Assembly: GCA_002293265.1 (NCBI GenBank)
Contig: DBCW01000160.1
Span: 8,370-15,052 of the forward strand
Length of the DNA: 6,683 nt
From: Eggerthellales bacterium UBA948
GTDB taxonomy: Bacteria > Actinomycetota > Coriobacteriia > Coriobacteriales > UBA8131
Reading direction: 5' to 3'
The stretch's first letter is position 1, and each line of letters opens with the position of its first letter. Positions 1 through 5,762 of the stretch are shown here, in pieces. The notes under the pieces were generated by a model, which searched no databases, had not been told where the DNA came from, and saw nothing but the letters and a program-made list of their open reading frames with translations. The translations under genes and the position numbers were made by a program.

Positions 1-84
1 AGAGGGGGAAGCGGGGATGACAGAGGAGGGCTCGGGAATGACAGAAGGGGAAGCGGGAATGACAGAGGGGGAAGCAGGAGTGAC
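1..84 (-). repeat. 21-bp tandem repeat, four units, in frame inside the U32 gene
   Basis: Read on the minus strand, four consecutive 21-base units occupy 84-64, 63-43, 42-22 and 21-1, and the array may continue past the window edge. Each unit starts GTCAYYCC and encodes the heptapeptide V-(T/I)-P-(A/E)-(S/P)-(P/S)-S, for example VIPASPS. Units 1, 2 and 4 differ mainly by single bases; unit 3 has EPS in place of ASP. The period is a multiple of three, so the U32 frame is kept. The peptide sits after the family-typical helix TRAYREALDSCAYEI, which suggests an insertion into a variable loop. On the plus strand the units read as purine-rich GGGAATGACAGA-type sequence. Confidence 0.9.
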
Positions 85-948
85 ATTGTTGGCATTGATT
101 TCATATGCACAACTATCCAGTGCCTCACGATAGGCGCGTGTTACTGTTGCTACATAGGCGGCAGACTTCATGCGTCCCTCGATCTTTATCGAAGCTATTC
201 CGGCTTCGCAGAGCTGGGGCAAAATATCGATAGTTGCGAGGTCGGCAGGTGACAGCAAGTGTTCGCCCGGAGTTTTGATGCGCCTGCCGGTGGAGGTGTC
301 GATAAGTTGGTAAGGGAGTCTGCATGCCTGCGCGCACAAGCCGCGATTGGCGGAGCGGCGACCCACCAATGAGGAGAAGAGACATTGACCGGAGTAGCAC
401 ACGCATAAAGCTCCATGCGCAAAAACCTCCAGTGGCACACCACGCCCGGTTTCGTCTACACCTTCACTTGCAATGCGAGCGATCTCCTCAATAGAAAGTT
501 CTCGCGACAAGGTTACGCGAGAGGCGCCCATCTTGGATGCCAGACGCACGCCGGCTGAGTTATGAATGTTCATCTGAGTGGATGTGTGTAGCTCAAACTG
601 CGGCATGTCGTAGAAAAGTCGCTTGAGCAGTCCCAGATCTTGGACTATTAAAGCATCTACACCTACGTCCCAAGCGGCTTTTGCGGTGTCTAGTGCCTTG
701 TTCATTTCATCCGGTAGAATAACCGTATTAAGGGTCAGATAAACTTTGCGTCCGGCTAAATGTGCAAGATCGCAACACTCGGCTAGAGACTCAAAACTAA
801 AGTTGTCGGCATTTCTGCGGGCGTTAAAATCGGAGGCACCCAGATAGATTGCATCTGCTCCGGCAGTGAGCGCGGCAAGGAAAGCATCGCGGTTTCCGGC
901 AGGGGCTAAAAGTTCCGGTTTTCTTCTAAGGTTTTCTAAGTTAATCAT
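1..948 (-). CDS. U32-family protein (RlhA/TrhP/YrrN-like), 3' end cut off by window edge
   Basis: The frame is open for 316 codons from the ATG at 948 down to position 1 with no stop, so the C-terminus lies outside the window. The N-terminus PELLAPAGNRDAFLAAL (residues 11-27) followed by GADAIYLGASDFNAR is typical of family U32. Residues 174-192 (EVFAHGALCVCYSGQCLFS) nearly match the U32 signature, with Phe at one usually aliphatic position. Four cysteines, C182, C189, C205 and C209 (the last two in NRGLCAQACR), fit the iron-sulfur ligands known in RlhA and TrhP. IKIEGRMKSAAYVATVTRAYREAL (254-277) is also family-typical. Though named peptidases, characterised members hydroxylate 23S rRNA (RlhA), tRNA U34 (TrhP) or ubiquinone precursors (UbiU/V); an RNA-modifying role is inferred. 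From residue 289 the sequence becomes a Pro/Ser/Val repeat, so the usual C-terminal part cannot be judged. The only Shine-Dalgarno-like string (GGAGTG, 968-963) is unusually far, 14 bases, from the ATG, but no better in-frame start exists. The gene is divergent from the PBP gene. Confidence 0.9.
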   Translation of the reverse strand, partial: MINLENLRRKPELLAPAGNRDAFLAALTAGADAIYLGASDFNARRNADNFSFESLAECCDLAHLAGRKVYLTLNTVILPDEMNKALDTAKAAWDVGVDALIVQDLGLLKRLFYDMPQFELHTSTQMNIHNSAGVRLASKMGASRVTLSRELSIEEIARIASEGVDETGRGVPLEVFAHGALCVCYSGQCLFSSLVGRRSANRGLCAQACRLPYQLIDTSTGRRIKTPGEHLLSPADLATIDILPQLCEAGIASIKIEGRMKSAAYVATVTRAYREALDSCAYEINANNVTPASPSVIPASPSVIPEPSSVIPASPS

Positions 949-1041
949 TAGTATACAGTCTTCACTCCATAATCGTTTACGGTGGCAAATAAGGTCATTT
1001 TATGGCAAAATTATAAGTTCTTTCCTGAATGGAGGTTAAAA
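949..1041. promoter_or_regulatory. Divergent intergenic region between the U32 and PBP genes
   Basis: These 93 bases separate two divergently transcribed genes, so promoters in both directions are expected here or just inside the genes. A -10-like TATAAG lies at 1012-1017 on the plus strand, but I find no convincing -35 at the right distance. On the minus strand TATACT (955-950) resembles a -10 but abuts the U32 ATG, so it cannot serve that start unless the true start is further inside. I see no operator-like palindrome. The region is reported for completeness; the individual boxes are weak. Confidence 0.3.
1031..1035 (+). promoter_or_regulatory. Shine-Dalgarno site deciding the PBP start
   Basis: GGAGG is followed by six bases (TTAAAA) and then the ATG at 1042. 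This near-ideal site selects 1042 over the in-frame GTG at 982, which has no comparable site and would add 20 residues of unlikely N-terminus ahead of the basic, membrane-spanning start. Confidence 0.85.
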
Positions 1042-3303
1042 ATGTCGTCACGCAGGAAGAGGGCTAAGCAAGAGCCCAAACGTCACATTATACCCTTTGC
1101 AGTCATTATAGTAATCACAGTATTTGTTGGAGTTATAGGTTTTGGTAGCGCAGGTGCGTATGGATTAATACAATCATGGCTTACCGATATGCCGGAAGTA
1201 AACGACGTTAAAGAGTTTGACGTCGCTCGCAAAACCACAGTCTACGCGTCTGATGGCGAGACAGTATTGGCATCATTTTACGCTCAAGATCGTGAGCCTG
1301 TAACAAAAGAGCAAGTATCCGACAATGTTTTAAATGCTACCGTAGCGATCGAGGACGAGCGCTTCTGGGAGCATAGCGGATACGACTTGATCGGTATTGC
1401 TCGCGCGGCCTTTGTTGATCTTACCGGCGGAGACCTGCAAGGTGCTTCAACCATCACTCAGCAATTGATTCGTCAAACGGTTCTTCAAGAAGAGGCAAAT
1501 GACATATCGGCAAAACGTAAGATTCGCGAGATATATCTGGCATCTGAGCTTGAAAAAATCTACACCAAAGAAGACATCTTAATGATGTATGTAAACACCA
1601 TCAACTATGGTGATGGTGCTTGGGGCATTCAATCAGCTGCTCAGCATTATTATTCTAAAAATGCCATTGACCTAACAATCCCGGAAGCAGCAGTGCTTTC
1701 GGGCATTCCGCAAAATCCCACTTACAATAACCCGGTGTTTTATCCGGAAAATGCTTTAGCCAGACGCAACATGGTTTTGGACCGCATGTACGTAAACAAA
1801 TACATCACTGAGGCTGAGCTTACAGAGTTTAAAGCGCAAGATCTTAACCTTAACGTAAAAGAGACCAAGATTGATGGCATCATCACTCAGCCTTACTTTG
1901 CTTCTTACGTGCGCCAGATGCTGCTGGAGGGCAAGTTCTTTGAAGGCGATGCTACAGAGCGTGTGTTCAAGGGCGGTCTTAGCGTTTATACAACTATCGA
2001 TCTGAATATGCAACTATACGCCGAAGAAGCAGCGGCTAACAAGGAAGCTCAACTTTTAGCCTCTTATGGTGAGGATAAAGCTGAGGTTTCTTTAGTGAGT
2101 ATCGATCCCAAGACCGGATACATCAAAGCTATGCGCGGTGGAAAAGATTTCTATACCCAGCAGTTTAATACTGCTTGGCAGATGGCAAGACAGGCTGGTT
2201 CTACCTTTAAAGTATTTGGCTTGGTGGCTGCGCTGGAGCAGGGCTATTCGCCAAACACCCAAGTGTCAGCGCGTAGTCCGATCAAGATTGATGATGGTAC
2301 TGCAGAAGGTTGGTCTGTGAGCAATTACAGCGGCACAAAAGGCGGCACCACAACGCTAGCTAATGCAACATACAACTCTTTTAACACTGCTTATGCGCGT
2401 GTATCCGAGAAGTTGGGTGCCAAAGCCGTTTTGGATGTTGCATACAAAATGGGCATCCAGACTAAACAAGACGAAGTGCCTTCGGTGATTTTGGGTGGTA
2501 AGGGTGTAAATACCCTAGAGATGGCTTCGGCGTTTGGCACTTTGGCTAATGGTGGTAAGTATATGCCAACAACTCCGATCTCAAGGATTGAAGACTATGA
2601 AGGCAATGTGATTTATGACCATTTAGCAACGGTGACCGGAGAGCAAGTCTTAACCCCCGAAGTTGCTCATGCAGCTACTGAGGTGCTTAAAGGCGTTGTG
2701 ACCGGAGGTACTGCAACATCAGCCAGACTTAGCAACCAAGTCTCTGCCGGCAAAACCGGTACAACCGATAACTTCTGGGACTCGTTTTATGTGGGGTATA
2801 CACCGCAACTATCCACCGCTGTATGGATTGGTGATCCGGCAGAAATACGTCCAATCTCCAACAATGTTGGTGGTGCAAATTGTTGCCCGGTTTGGAGAGA
2901 GTTTATGAGCAGAGCTTTGGAAGGAACGCAATCTGAGGACTTTCCGGAGGCCGGAAATCCTCCATATGACACGAAGCTTACTTTCATGACTGCTGCTGAC
3001 AAGAAATATGATGAGGACGAAAAGAAGAAGAAAGAAGAGGAAGAAAAGAAGAAAGAAGAAGAGGAGAAGGCCAAGGAAAGAGAGAAAGAGAAAGAGGACG
3101 GCAAGAAGCCGGACTCCGGCAATAAAGATGACGATAACGGCTCCGGTAGTGGCTCCGGTAGCGGCTCGGGTTCCGGTAGCGGGTCCGGAAGTGGTTCGGG
3201 ATCCGGCTCCGGTAGCGGCTCGGGCTCCGGTAGCGGAAGCTCCGGCGGTGGAAGTGGTTCAGGCTCAGGTGGCGGATCCAGCGGGAGCGATAAACAGACA
3301 TAA
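1042..3303 (+). CDS. Class A penicillin-binding protein (bifunctional transglycosylase/transpeptidase)
   Basis: This 753-residue protein polymerises lipid II into glycan strands and crosslinks stem peptides outside the membrane. A basic N-terminus ([12 protein letters not shown]) precedes one membrane segment at about 16-43. The GT51 domain (about 75-250) shows all motifs: EDERFWEH with catalytic E104, GASTITQQL (134-142), RKIRE with E163, [15 protein letters not shown] (176-190) and [13 protein letters not shown] (219-231). The transpeptidase domain (about 345-625) carries nucleophile S387 in STFK, SFN at 446-448 and KTGT at 571-574, so both activities look intact. There are adjacent cysteines at C614-C615. 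Residues 654-690 are Lys/Glu-rich and about 700-749 are Gly/Ser, including 17 uninterrupted Gly-Ser dipeptides; this tail should lie outside the cell and may span or anchor in the wall. No PASTA or FN3 domain is seen. galE follows after 37 bases with no terminator between, suggesting an operon. Among PBP1A/PonA/PbpF-type names I cannot choose one from sequence alone. Confidence 0.95.
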   Translation: MSSRRKRAKQEPKRHIIPFAVIIVITVFVGVIGFGSAGAYGLIQSWLTDMPEVNDVKEFDVARKTTVYASDGETVLASFYAQDREPVTKEQVSDNVLNATVAIEDERFWEHSGYDLIGIARAAFVDLTGGDLQGASTITQQLIRQTVLQEEANDISAKRKIREIYLASELEKIYTKEDILMMYVNTINYGDGAWGIQSAAQHYYSKNAIDLTIPEAAVLSGIPQNPTYNNPVFYPENALARRNMVLDRMYVNKYITEAELTEFKAQDLNLNVKETKIDGIITQPYFASYVRQMLLEGKFFEGDATERVFKGGLSVYTTIDLNMQLYAEEAAANKEAQLLASYGEDKAEVSLVSIDPKTGYIKAMRGGKDFYTQQFNTAWQMARQAGSTFKVFGLVAALEQGYSPNTQVSARSPIKIDDGTAEGWSVSNYSGTKGGTTTLANATYNSFNTAYARVSEKLGAKAVLDVAYKMGIQTKQDEVPSVILGGKGVNTLEMASAFGTLANGGKYMPTTPISRIEDYEGNVIYDHLATVTGEQVLTPEVAHAATEVLKGVVTGGTATSARLSNQVSAGKTGTTDNFWDSFYVGYTPQLSTAVWIGDPAEIRPISNNVGGANCCPVWREFMSRALEGTQSEDFPEAGNPPYDTKLTFMTAADKKYDEDEKKKKEEEEKKKEEEEKAKEREKEKEDGKKPDSGNKDDDNGSGSGSGSGSGSGSGSGSGSGSGSGSGSGSGSGSSGGGSGSGSGGGSSGSDKQT
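3001..3105 (+). repeat. Lys/Glu-rich low-complexity coding tract with a long homopurine run
   Basis: This stretch encodes PBP residues 654-688, almost entirely Lys, Glu, Asp and Arg in short alternating blocks (KKKKEEEE then KKKEEEE). At the DNA level 3019-3070 is 52 consecutive purines, and after two cytosines and AAGG-type sequence another purine run covers 3073-3098. The peptide is likely a highly charged helix or disordered stalk between the transpeptidase domain and the Gly/Ser tail. Confidence 0.85.
3139..3240 (+). repeat. Gly-Ser dipeptide repeat (17 copies) in the PBP tail
   Basis: These 34 codons encode 17 uninterrupted Gly-Ser pairs (residues 700-733), followed by a looser Gly/Ser segment to residue 749 and a final DKQT. 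The DNA is an imperfect 12-base unit of the type GGCTCCGGTAGC. Both Gly (GGC, GGT, GGA, GGG) and Ser (TCC, AGC, AGT, TCG) codons vary, which suggests either an old expansion that has since diverged or selection on the peptide rather than the DNA. Confidence 0.9.
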
Positions 3304-3340
3304 AGAAGCGCTCATTGCGATAAGCTTAGATGGGATTTTA

Positions 3341-4330
3341 GTGAAAATACTAGTTGTAGGTGGAGCCGGTTATATCGGCTCCCACTTTGTAAAATATGCC
3401 TGCGAAAACGAACACGACATTGTCGTGGTCGATAATCTGGTTACAGGACACCGTGCTTCTGTGCCCGGTGACGTTGTCTTTTATGAACTTGATATTCGTG
3501 ATCGCGAAAAGATGACTGATGTATTTGTGAACGAGAAACCGGAAGCGGTAGTGCACTTTGCCGCCAGCTCGTTAGTGGCTGAGTCAATGTCTGATCCGCT
3601 AAAGTACTTTGACAACAATACATATGGCATGGTGTGTTTGCTTGATGTGATGGCTAAAACGGGCGTGAACAAGCTGGTGTTCAGCTCAACTGCAGCCGTG
3701 TATGGTGTACCCGATGAGATTCCCATCAAGGAATCTACTATAGCCAGACCAATTAATCCATATGGAGAATCTAAGCTTCAGATGGAAAAAACTATGGCTT
3801 GGGCAGATGCAGCGCATGGCATAAAAGGTGTTGCGCTGAGATACTTTAATGTTGCCGGGGCTGCAATTGACGGATCCATCGGCGAAGACCACAATCCCGA
3901 GACACATTTAGTTCCAAATGTATTGTTTGCTGCTTTAGGCAAAAGCGACGAGATAACCATGTTTGGTGACGACTACAACACGCCTGATGGTTTTAATGTT
4001 CGCGATTATGTTCATCCGATAGATCTTGCCAGCGCCCACCTGTTGGCGCTTGAATATCTTCAGTCAGAGGGTGTATCCAATGTATTTAACTTGGGCTCAA
4101 GCACCGGATTTTCGGTAAAGCAGATTGTTGATGCTGCCGAGGTGGTAGTGGGCAAAGCGATACCGCAAGTGATAGGTCCGCGCCGTCCAGGCGACCCGGA
4201 TACACTTATTGCTGACTCCAACAAAGCCAGAACCATACTGGGCTGGCAGCCACAGTTTGATAATGTAGAACGCATAATCGAGACCGCCTGGCAATGGACA
4301 AAAAGTCACCCAAACGGCTACGACGATTAA
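3341..4330 (+). CDS. galE: UDP-glucose 4-epimerase (GalE-type short-chain dehydrogenase)
   Basis: This 329-residue protein has the usual bacterial GalE length. It should interconvert UDP-glucose and UDP-galactose in the cytoplasm using bound NAD, feeding galactose into surface glycans or the Leloir pathway. The start [16 protein letters not shown] has the NAD-binding glycine motif G7-G8-A9-G10-Y11-I12-G13. D31 ends the second strand ([11 protein letters not shown]), [12 protein letters not shown] (72-83) is family-typical, FSSTAAVYG (114-122) holds the catalytic-position T117 and PYGESK holds Y141 and K145. LRYFNVAGA (166-174), [10 protein letters not shown] (221-230) and [15 protein letters not shown] (279-293) complete the family pattern. 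By alignment from memory with E. coli GalE, L289 sits at the Tyr299 position that limits N-acetyl-sugar use, so UDP-GlcNAc/GalNAc epimerisation is possible. The GTG at 3341 starts exactly at the first Rossmann strand and has only a weak site (GGGA, 3332-3335). The frame is open much further upstream, over the PBP tail, but that part has low-complexity composition. Probable operon with the PBP. Confidence 0.93.
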   Translation: MKILVVGGAGYIGSHFVKYACENEHDIVVVDNLVTGHRASVPGDVVFYELDIRDREKMTDVFVNEKPEAVVHFAASSLVAESMSDPLKYFDNNTYGMVCLLDVMAKTGVNKLVFSSTAAVYGVPDEIPIKESTIARPINPYGESKLQMEKTMAWADAAHGIKGVALRYFNVAGAAIDGSIGEDHNPETHLVPNVLFAALGKSDEITMFGDDYNTPDGFNVRDYVHPIDLASAHLLALEYLQSEGVSNVFNLGSSTGFSVKQIVDAAEVVVGKAIPQVIGPRRPGDPDTLIADSNKARTILGWQPQFDNVERIIETAWQWTKSHPNGYDD

Positions 4331-4346
4331 GCATCGTAGCCATTTT
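4316..4346 (+). terminator. Hairpin terminator candidate after galE
   Basis: GGCTACGA (4316-4323) and TCGTAGCC (4334-4341) form a perfect 8-bp stem with a 10-base loop, followed by ATTTT. The galE stop codon (4328-4330) lies in the loop, so the left arm is coding sequence. The T-run is short, so termination may be weak. Confidence 0.6.
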
Positions 4347-4355
4347 GAGCCGAGC

Positions 4356-4369
4356 GTTTTGTGCAAAAC
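4356..4369. other. 14-bp palindrome in the galE-tyrS intergenic region
   Basis: GTTTTGTGCAAAAC has perfect 6-bp arms around a TG centre. The two-base centre is too small for an RNA hairpin loop, so if functional it would act as a DNA-binding site. It lies between the terminator and the predicted tyrS promoter, about 50 bases upstream of the -35 box. No target regulator is known to me. Confidence 0.35.
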
Positions 4370-4418
4370 CGGATGTCACCCAGAAAACTCGCACCTACGC
4401 CATTTTGTCACAGATGAA

Positions 4419-4448
4419 ATGACATTAAGAAATATTGTCTGATATATT
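4419..4448 (+). promoter_or_regulatory. Predicted housekeeping promoter for tyrS
   Basis: ATGACA (4419-4424, one mismatch to TTGACA) and TATATT (4443-4448, one mismatch to TATAAT) are 18 bases apart. Transcription would start near 4455, giving a leader of about 90 bases before the tyrS GTG. A terminator candidate lies upstream and no gene lies between, so tyrS needs its own promoter in this region. A small inverted pair TGTCA/TGACA (4406-4410 and 4420-4424) flanks the -35 box. Confidence 0.5.
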
Positions 4449-4451
4449 TCT
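4428..4451. promoter_or_regulatory. Operator-like inverted repeat over the predicted tyrS -10 box
   Basis: AGAAATAT (4428-4435) and ATATTTCT (4444-4451) are perfect 8-bp inverted arms separated by 8 bases. The right arm covers most of the predicted -10 hexamer, the geometry expected of a repressor site. The arms are AT-rich, so chance symmetry cannot be excluded. Confidence 0.4.
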
Positions 4452-4454
4452 AAG

Positions 4455-4489
4455 TTTTAGTGCTGCTAGGCGCCGCGTTTGCACTAAAA
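4455..4489 (+). promoter_or_regulatory. Leader hairpin upstream of tyrS
   Basis: TTTTAGTGC (4455-4463) and GCACTAAAA (4481-4489) form a perfect 9-bp stem, extendable by one G-U pair, around a 17-base GC-rich loop containing GGCGCC. The left arm begins about where transcription from the predicted promoter should start. There is no T-run after it and no T-box consensus (no AGGGTGGNACCGCG-like sequence) in the leader, so it is neither an obvious terminator nor a T-box. It may stabilise the 5' end or bind a regulator as DNA. Confidence 0.45.
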
Positions 4490-4545
4490 TAAAGACTTGT
4501 ATCATACGAAAGTTTCATAATTAAAATCAGATCAAGGAGAAGCAA

Positions 4546-5760
4546 GTGCTTTCAACTAATGAGCAGATGCATATCATTCAAAGCGGTGGTGCCAATATTG
4601 TTCCTGAAGCTGCTTTAAAAGAGAAGTTGGATCGGAAGGTACCCCTACGTATTAAGCTGGGAGTTGATCCTACCGCTCCGGATCTGCACCTGGGTCATGC
4701 CGTGCCGCTGCGCAAATTGCGTCAGCTTCAAGACATGGGGCATCAAGTTGTTTTGCTTATCGGCAATGGTACTGCTCTGATAGGTGATCCCTCCGGCCGA
4801 AACTCAACGCGCCCACCACTTACTGCCGAGCAAGTTACTGAAAATGCTCAAACTTATGTTGACCAGGCATTTAAAATCCTCGATAAAGACAAGACTGAGC
4901 TGGTGTGGAATGGAGATTGGCTGAGTATTATGAGTTTGCCGGATATCTTAAAGGTAGCCGCTCAGTTTACAGTTGCGCGCATTTTGGAGCGCGACGACTT
5001 CTCAAATAGGTATAAAAACCAGCAAACTATCTCATTACATGAATTTCTTTATCCAATTATGCAGGCTTATGACTCTGTACAGATTCGTGCAGACATCGAG
5101 ATAGGCGGAAACGACCAATTGTTTAACCTGCTTGCCGGGCGCGAACTTATGGAGAAGTTAGGCATGGAGCCGCAGGTCTGTCTAACATTGCCACTCCTGG
5201 AGGGCACAGACGGCGTGCAAAAGATGTCCAAGAGTTATGGCAACTATATTGGCATCACTGATGAGCCGTCAGACATGTTTGGTAAGGTCATGTCGATACC
5301 GGACGATCTTATGGAGAGATATTTCTACTTGGCCTCAACATGTGCGGTAGAAGAAACTGAATCTATTGTAGCCGGACTAAAGGATGGCAGCCTACATCCA
5401 AATGAGATAAAGCGGCAATTGGCAAAAAATATCGTCACTGCATATCACAATGAGGTAGCGGCTGAGCAAGCCGAAGCTGATTTTGACCGTGTATTTAAAA
5501 ATCGCGAGATGCCCGAAGAGATTGAAGATGTATCTTTGGAGTTGACTTGCGGAGAGGACGGCATGGTATATGTGCCGGCAATCCTAATCGAGCTGGGCTT
5601 TGCTTCTAGTACCGGTGAAGCCAGACGACTGATAGATGGTGGTGGAGTTAAGGCAGCCGGCGTTGCGCTAAAGCCAAAGGAATACAATGTGGTACCTGAC
5701 CGCTTAAGCGGTCAAGTTGTGCAAGTTGGCAAACGCAAATACGCGCGCATTGTGAGCTAA
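4546..5760 (+). CDS. tyrS: Tyrosyl-tRNA synthetase, KMSKS-type
   Basis: This 404-residue class I aminoacyl-tRNA synthetase charges tRNA-Tyr with tyrosine in the cytoplasm. The Rossmann catalytic domain begins with IKLGVDPTAPDLHLGHAVPLRK, whose HLGH at 48-51 is the HIGH motif. LIGNGTALIGDPSGR (71-85), the tyrosine-pocket segment YPIMQAYDS (169-177) and GGNDQ (187-191) follow, and KMSKS is at 226-230. The C-terminal S4-like RNA-binding domain covers about 340-400 (ELGFASSTGEARRLIDGGGVK). The length and the KMSKS form, rather than the KFGKT seen in E. coli and other short-HIGH TyrS proteins, place it in the second bacterial TyrRS group (TyrZ-like, HAMAP type 2). The start is a GTG preceded by AAGGAG (4534-4539) at six bases; the next in-frame ATG, at residue 8, has no such site. 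It stops 2 bases before the next gene, so the two are probably one transcript. No T-box leader is present. Confidence 0.97.
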   Translation: MLSTNEQMHIIQSGGANIVPEAALKEKLDRKVPLRIKLGVDPTAPDLHLGHAVPLRKLRQLQDMGHQVVLLIGNGTALIGDPSGRNSTRPPLTAEQVTENAQTYVDQAFKILDKDKTELVWNGDWLSIMSLPDILKVAAQFTVARILERDDFSNRYKNQQTISLHEFLYPIMQAYDSVQIRADIEIGGNDQLFNLLAGRELMEKLGMEPQVCLTLPLLEGTDGVQKMSKSYGNYIGITDEPSDMFGKVMSIPDDLMERYFYLASTCAVEETESIVAGLKDGSLHPNEIKRQLAKNIVTAYHNEVAAEQAEADFDRVFKNREMPEEIEDVSLELTCGEDGMVYVPAILIELGFASSTGEARRLIDGGGVKAAGVALKPKEYNVVPDRLSGQVVQVGKRKYARIVS

Positions 5761-5762
5761 TC

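Noticed and set aside
1..84. CRISPR-like array at the left edge
   Set aside because: The 21-base units are directly adjacent with no unique spacers and they keep the U32 reading frame, so this is a coding tandem repeat.
125..443. Two short minus-strand open frames within the U32 gene region
   Set aside because: They are in other frames than the U32 coding frame, which matches its family over the whole stretch.
982..1041. GTG at 982 as the PBP start, adding 20 residues
   Set aside because: The ATG at 1042 has a strong GGAGG site at six bases and leads into the normal basic-plus-membrane N-terminus; the added residues look non-coding and no ribosome site precedes the GTG.
2984..3301. Minus-strand open frames rich in Ser, Arg and Tyr opposite the PBP tail
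   Set aside because: They are complements of the Gly/Ser and Lys/Glu repeats, have no recognisable domain and no ribosome site worth noting, and lie wholly opposite a certain gene.
3008..3340. A separate Arg/Lys-rich gene, or a 111-residue N-terminal extension of GalE, over the PBP tail
   Set aside because: The composition is what an Lys/Glu and Gly/Ser repeat gives in a shifted frame, and the GalE family begins at the Rossmann strand at 3341.
4331..4545. T-box riboswitch controlling tyrS
   Set aside because: No AGGGTGGNACCGCG-like antiterminator sequence, no terminator hairpin with a T-run before tyrS, and the leader from the predicted promoter is only about 90 bases.
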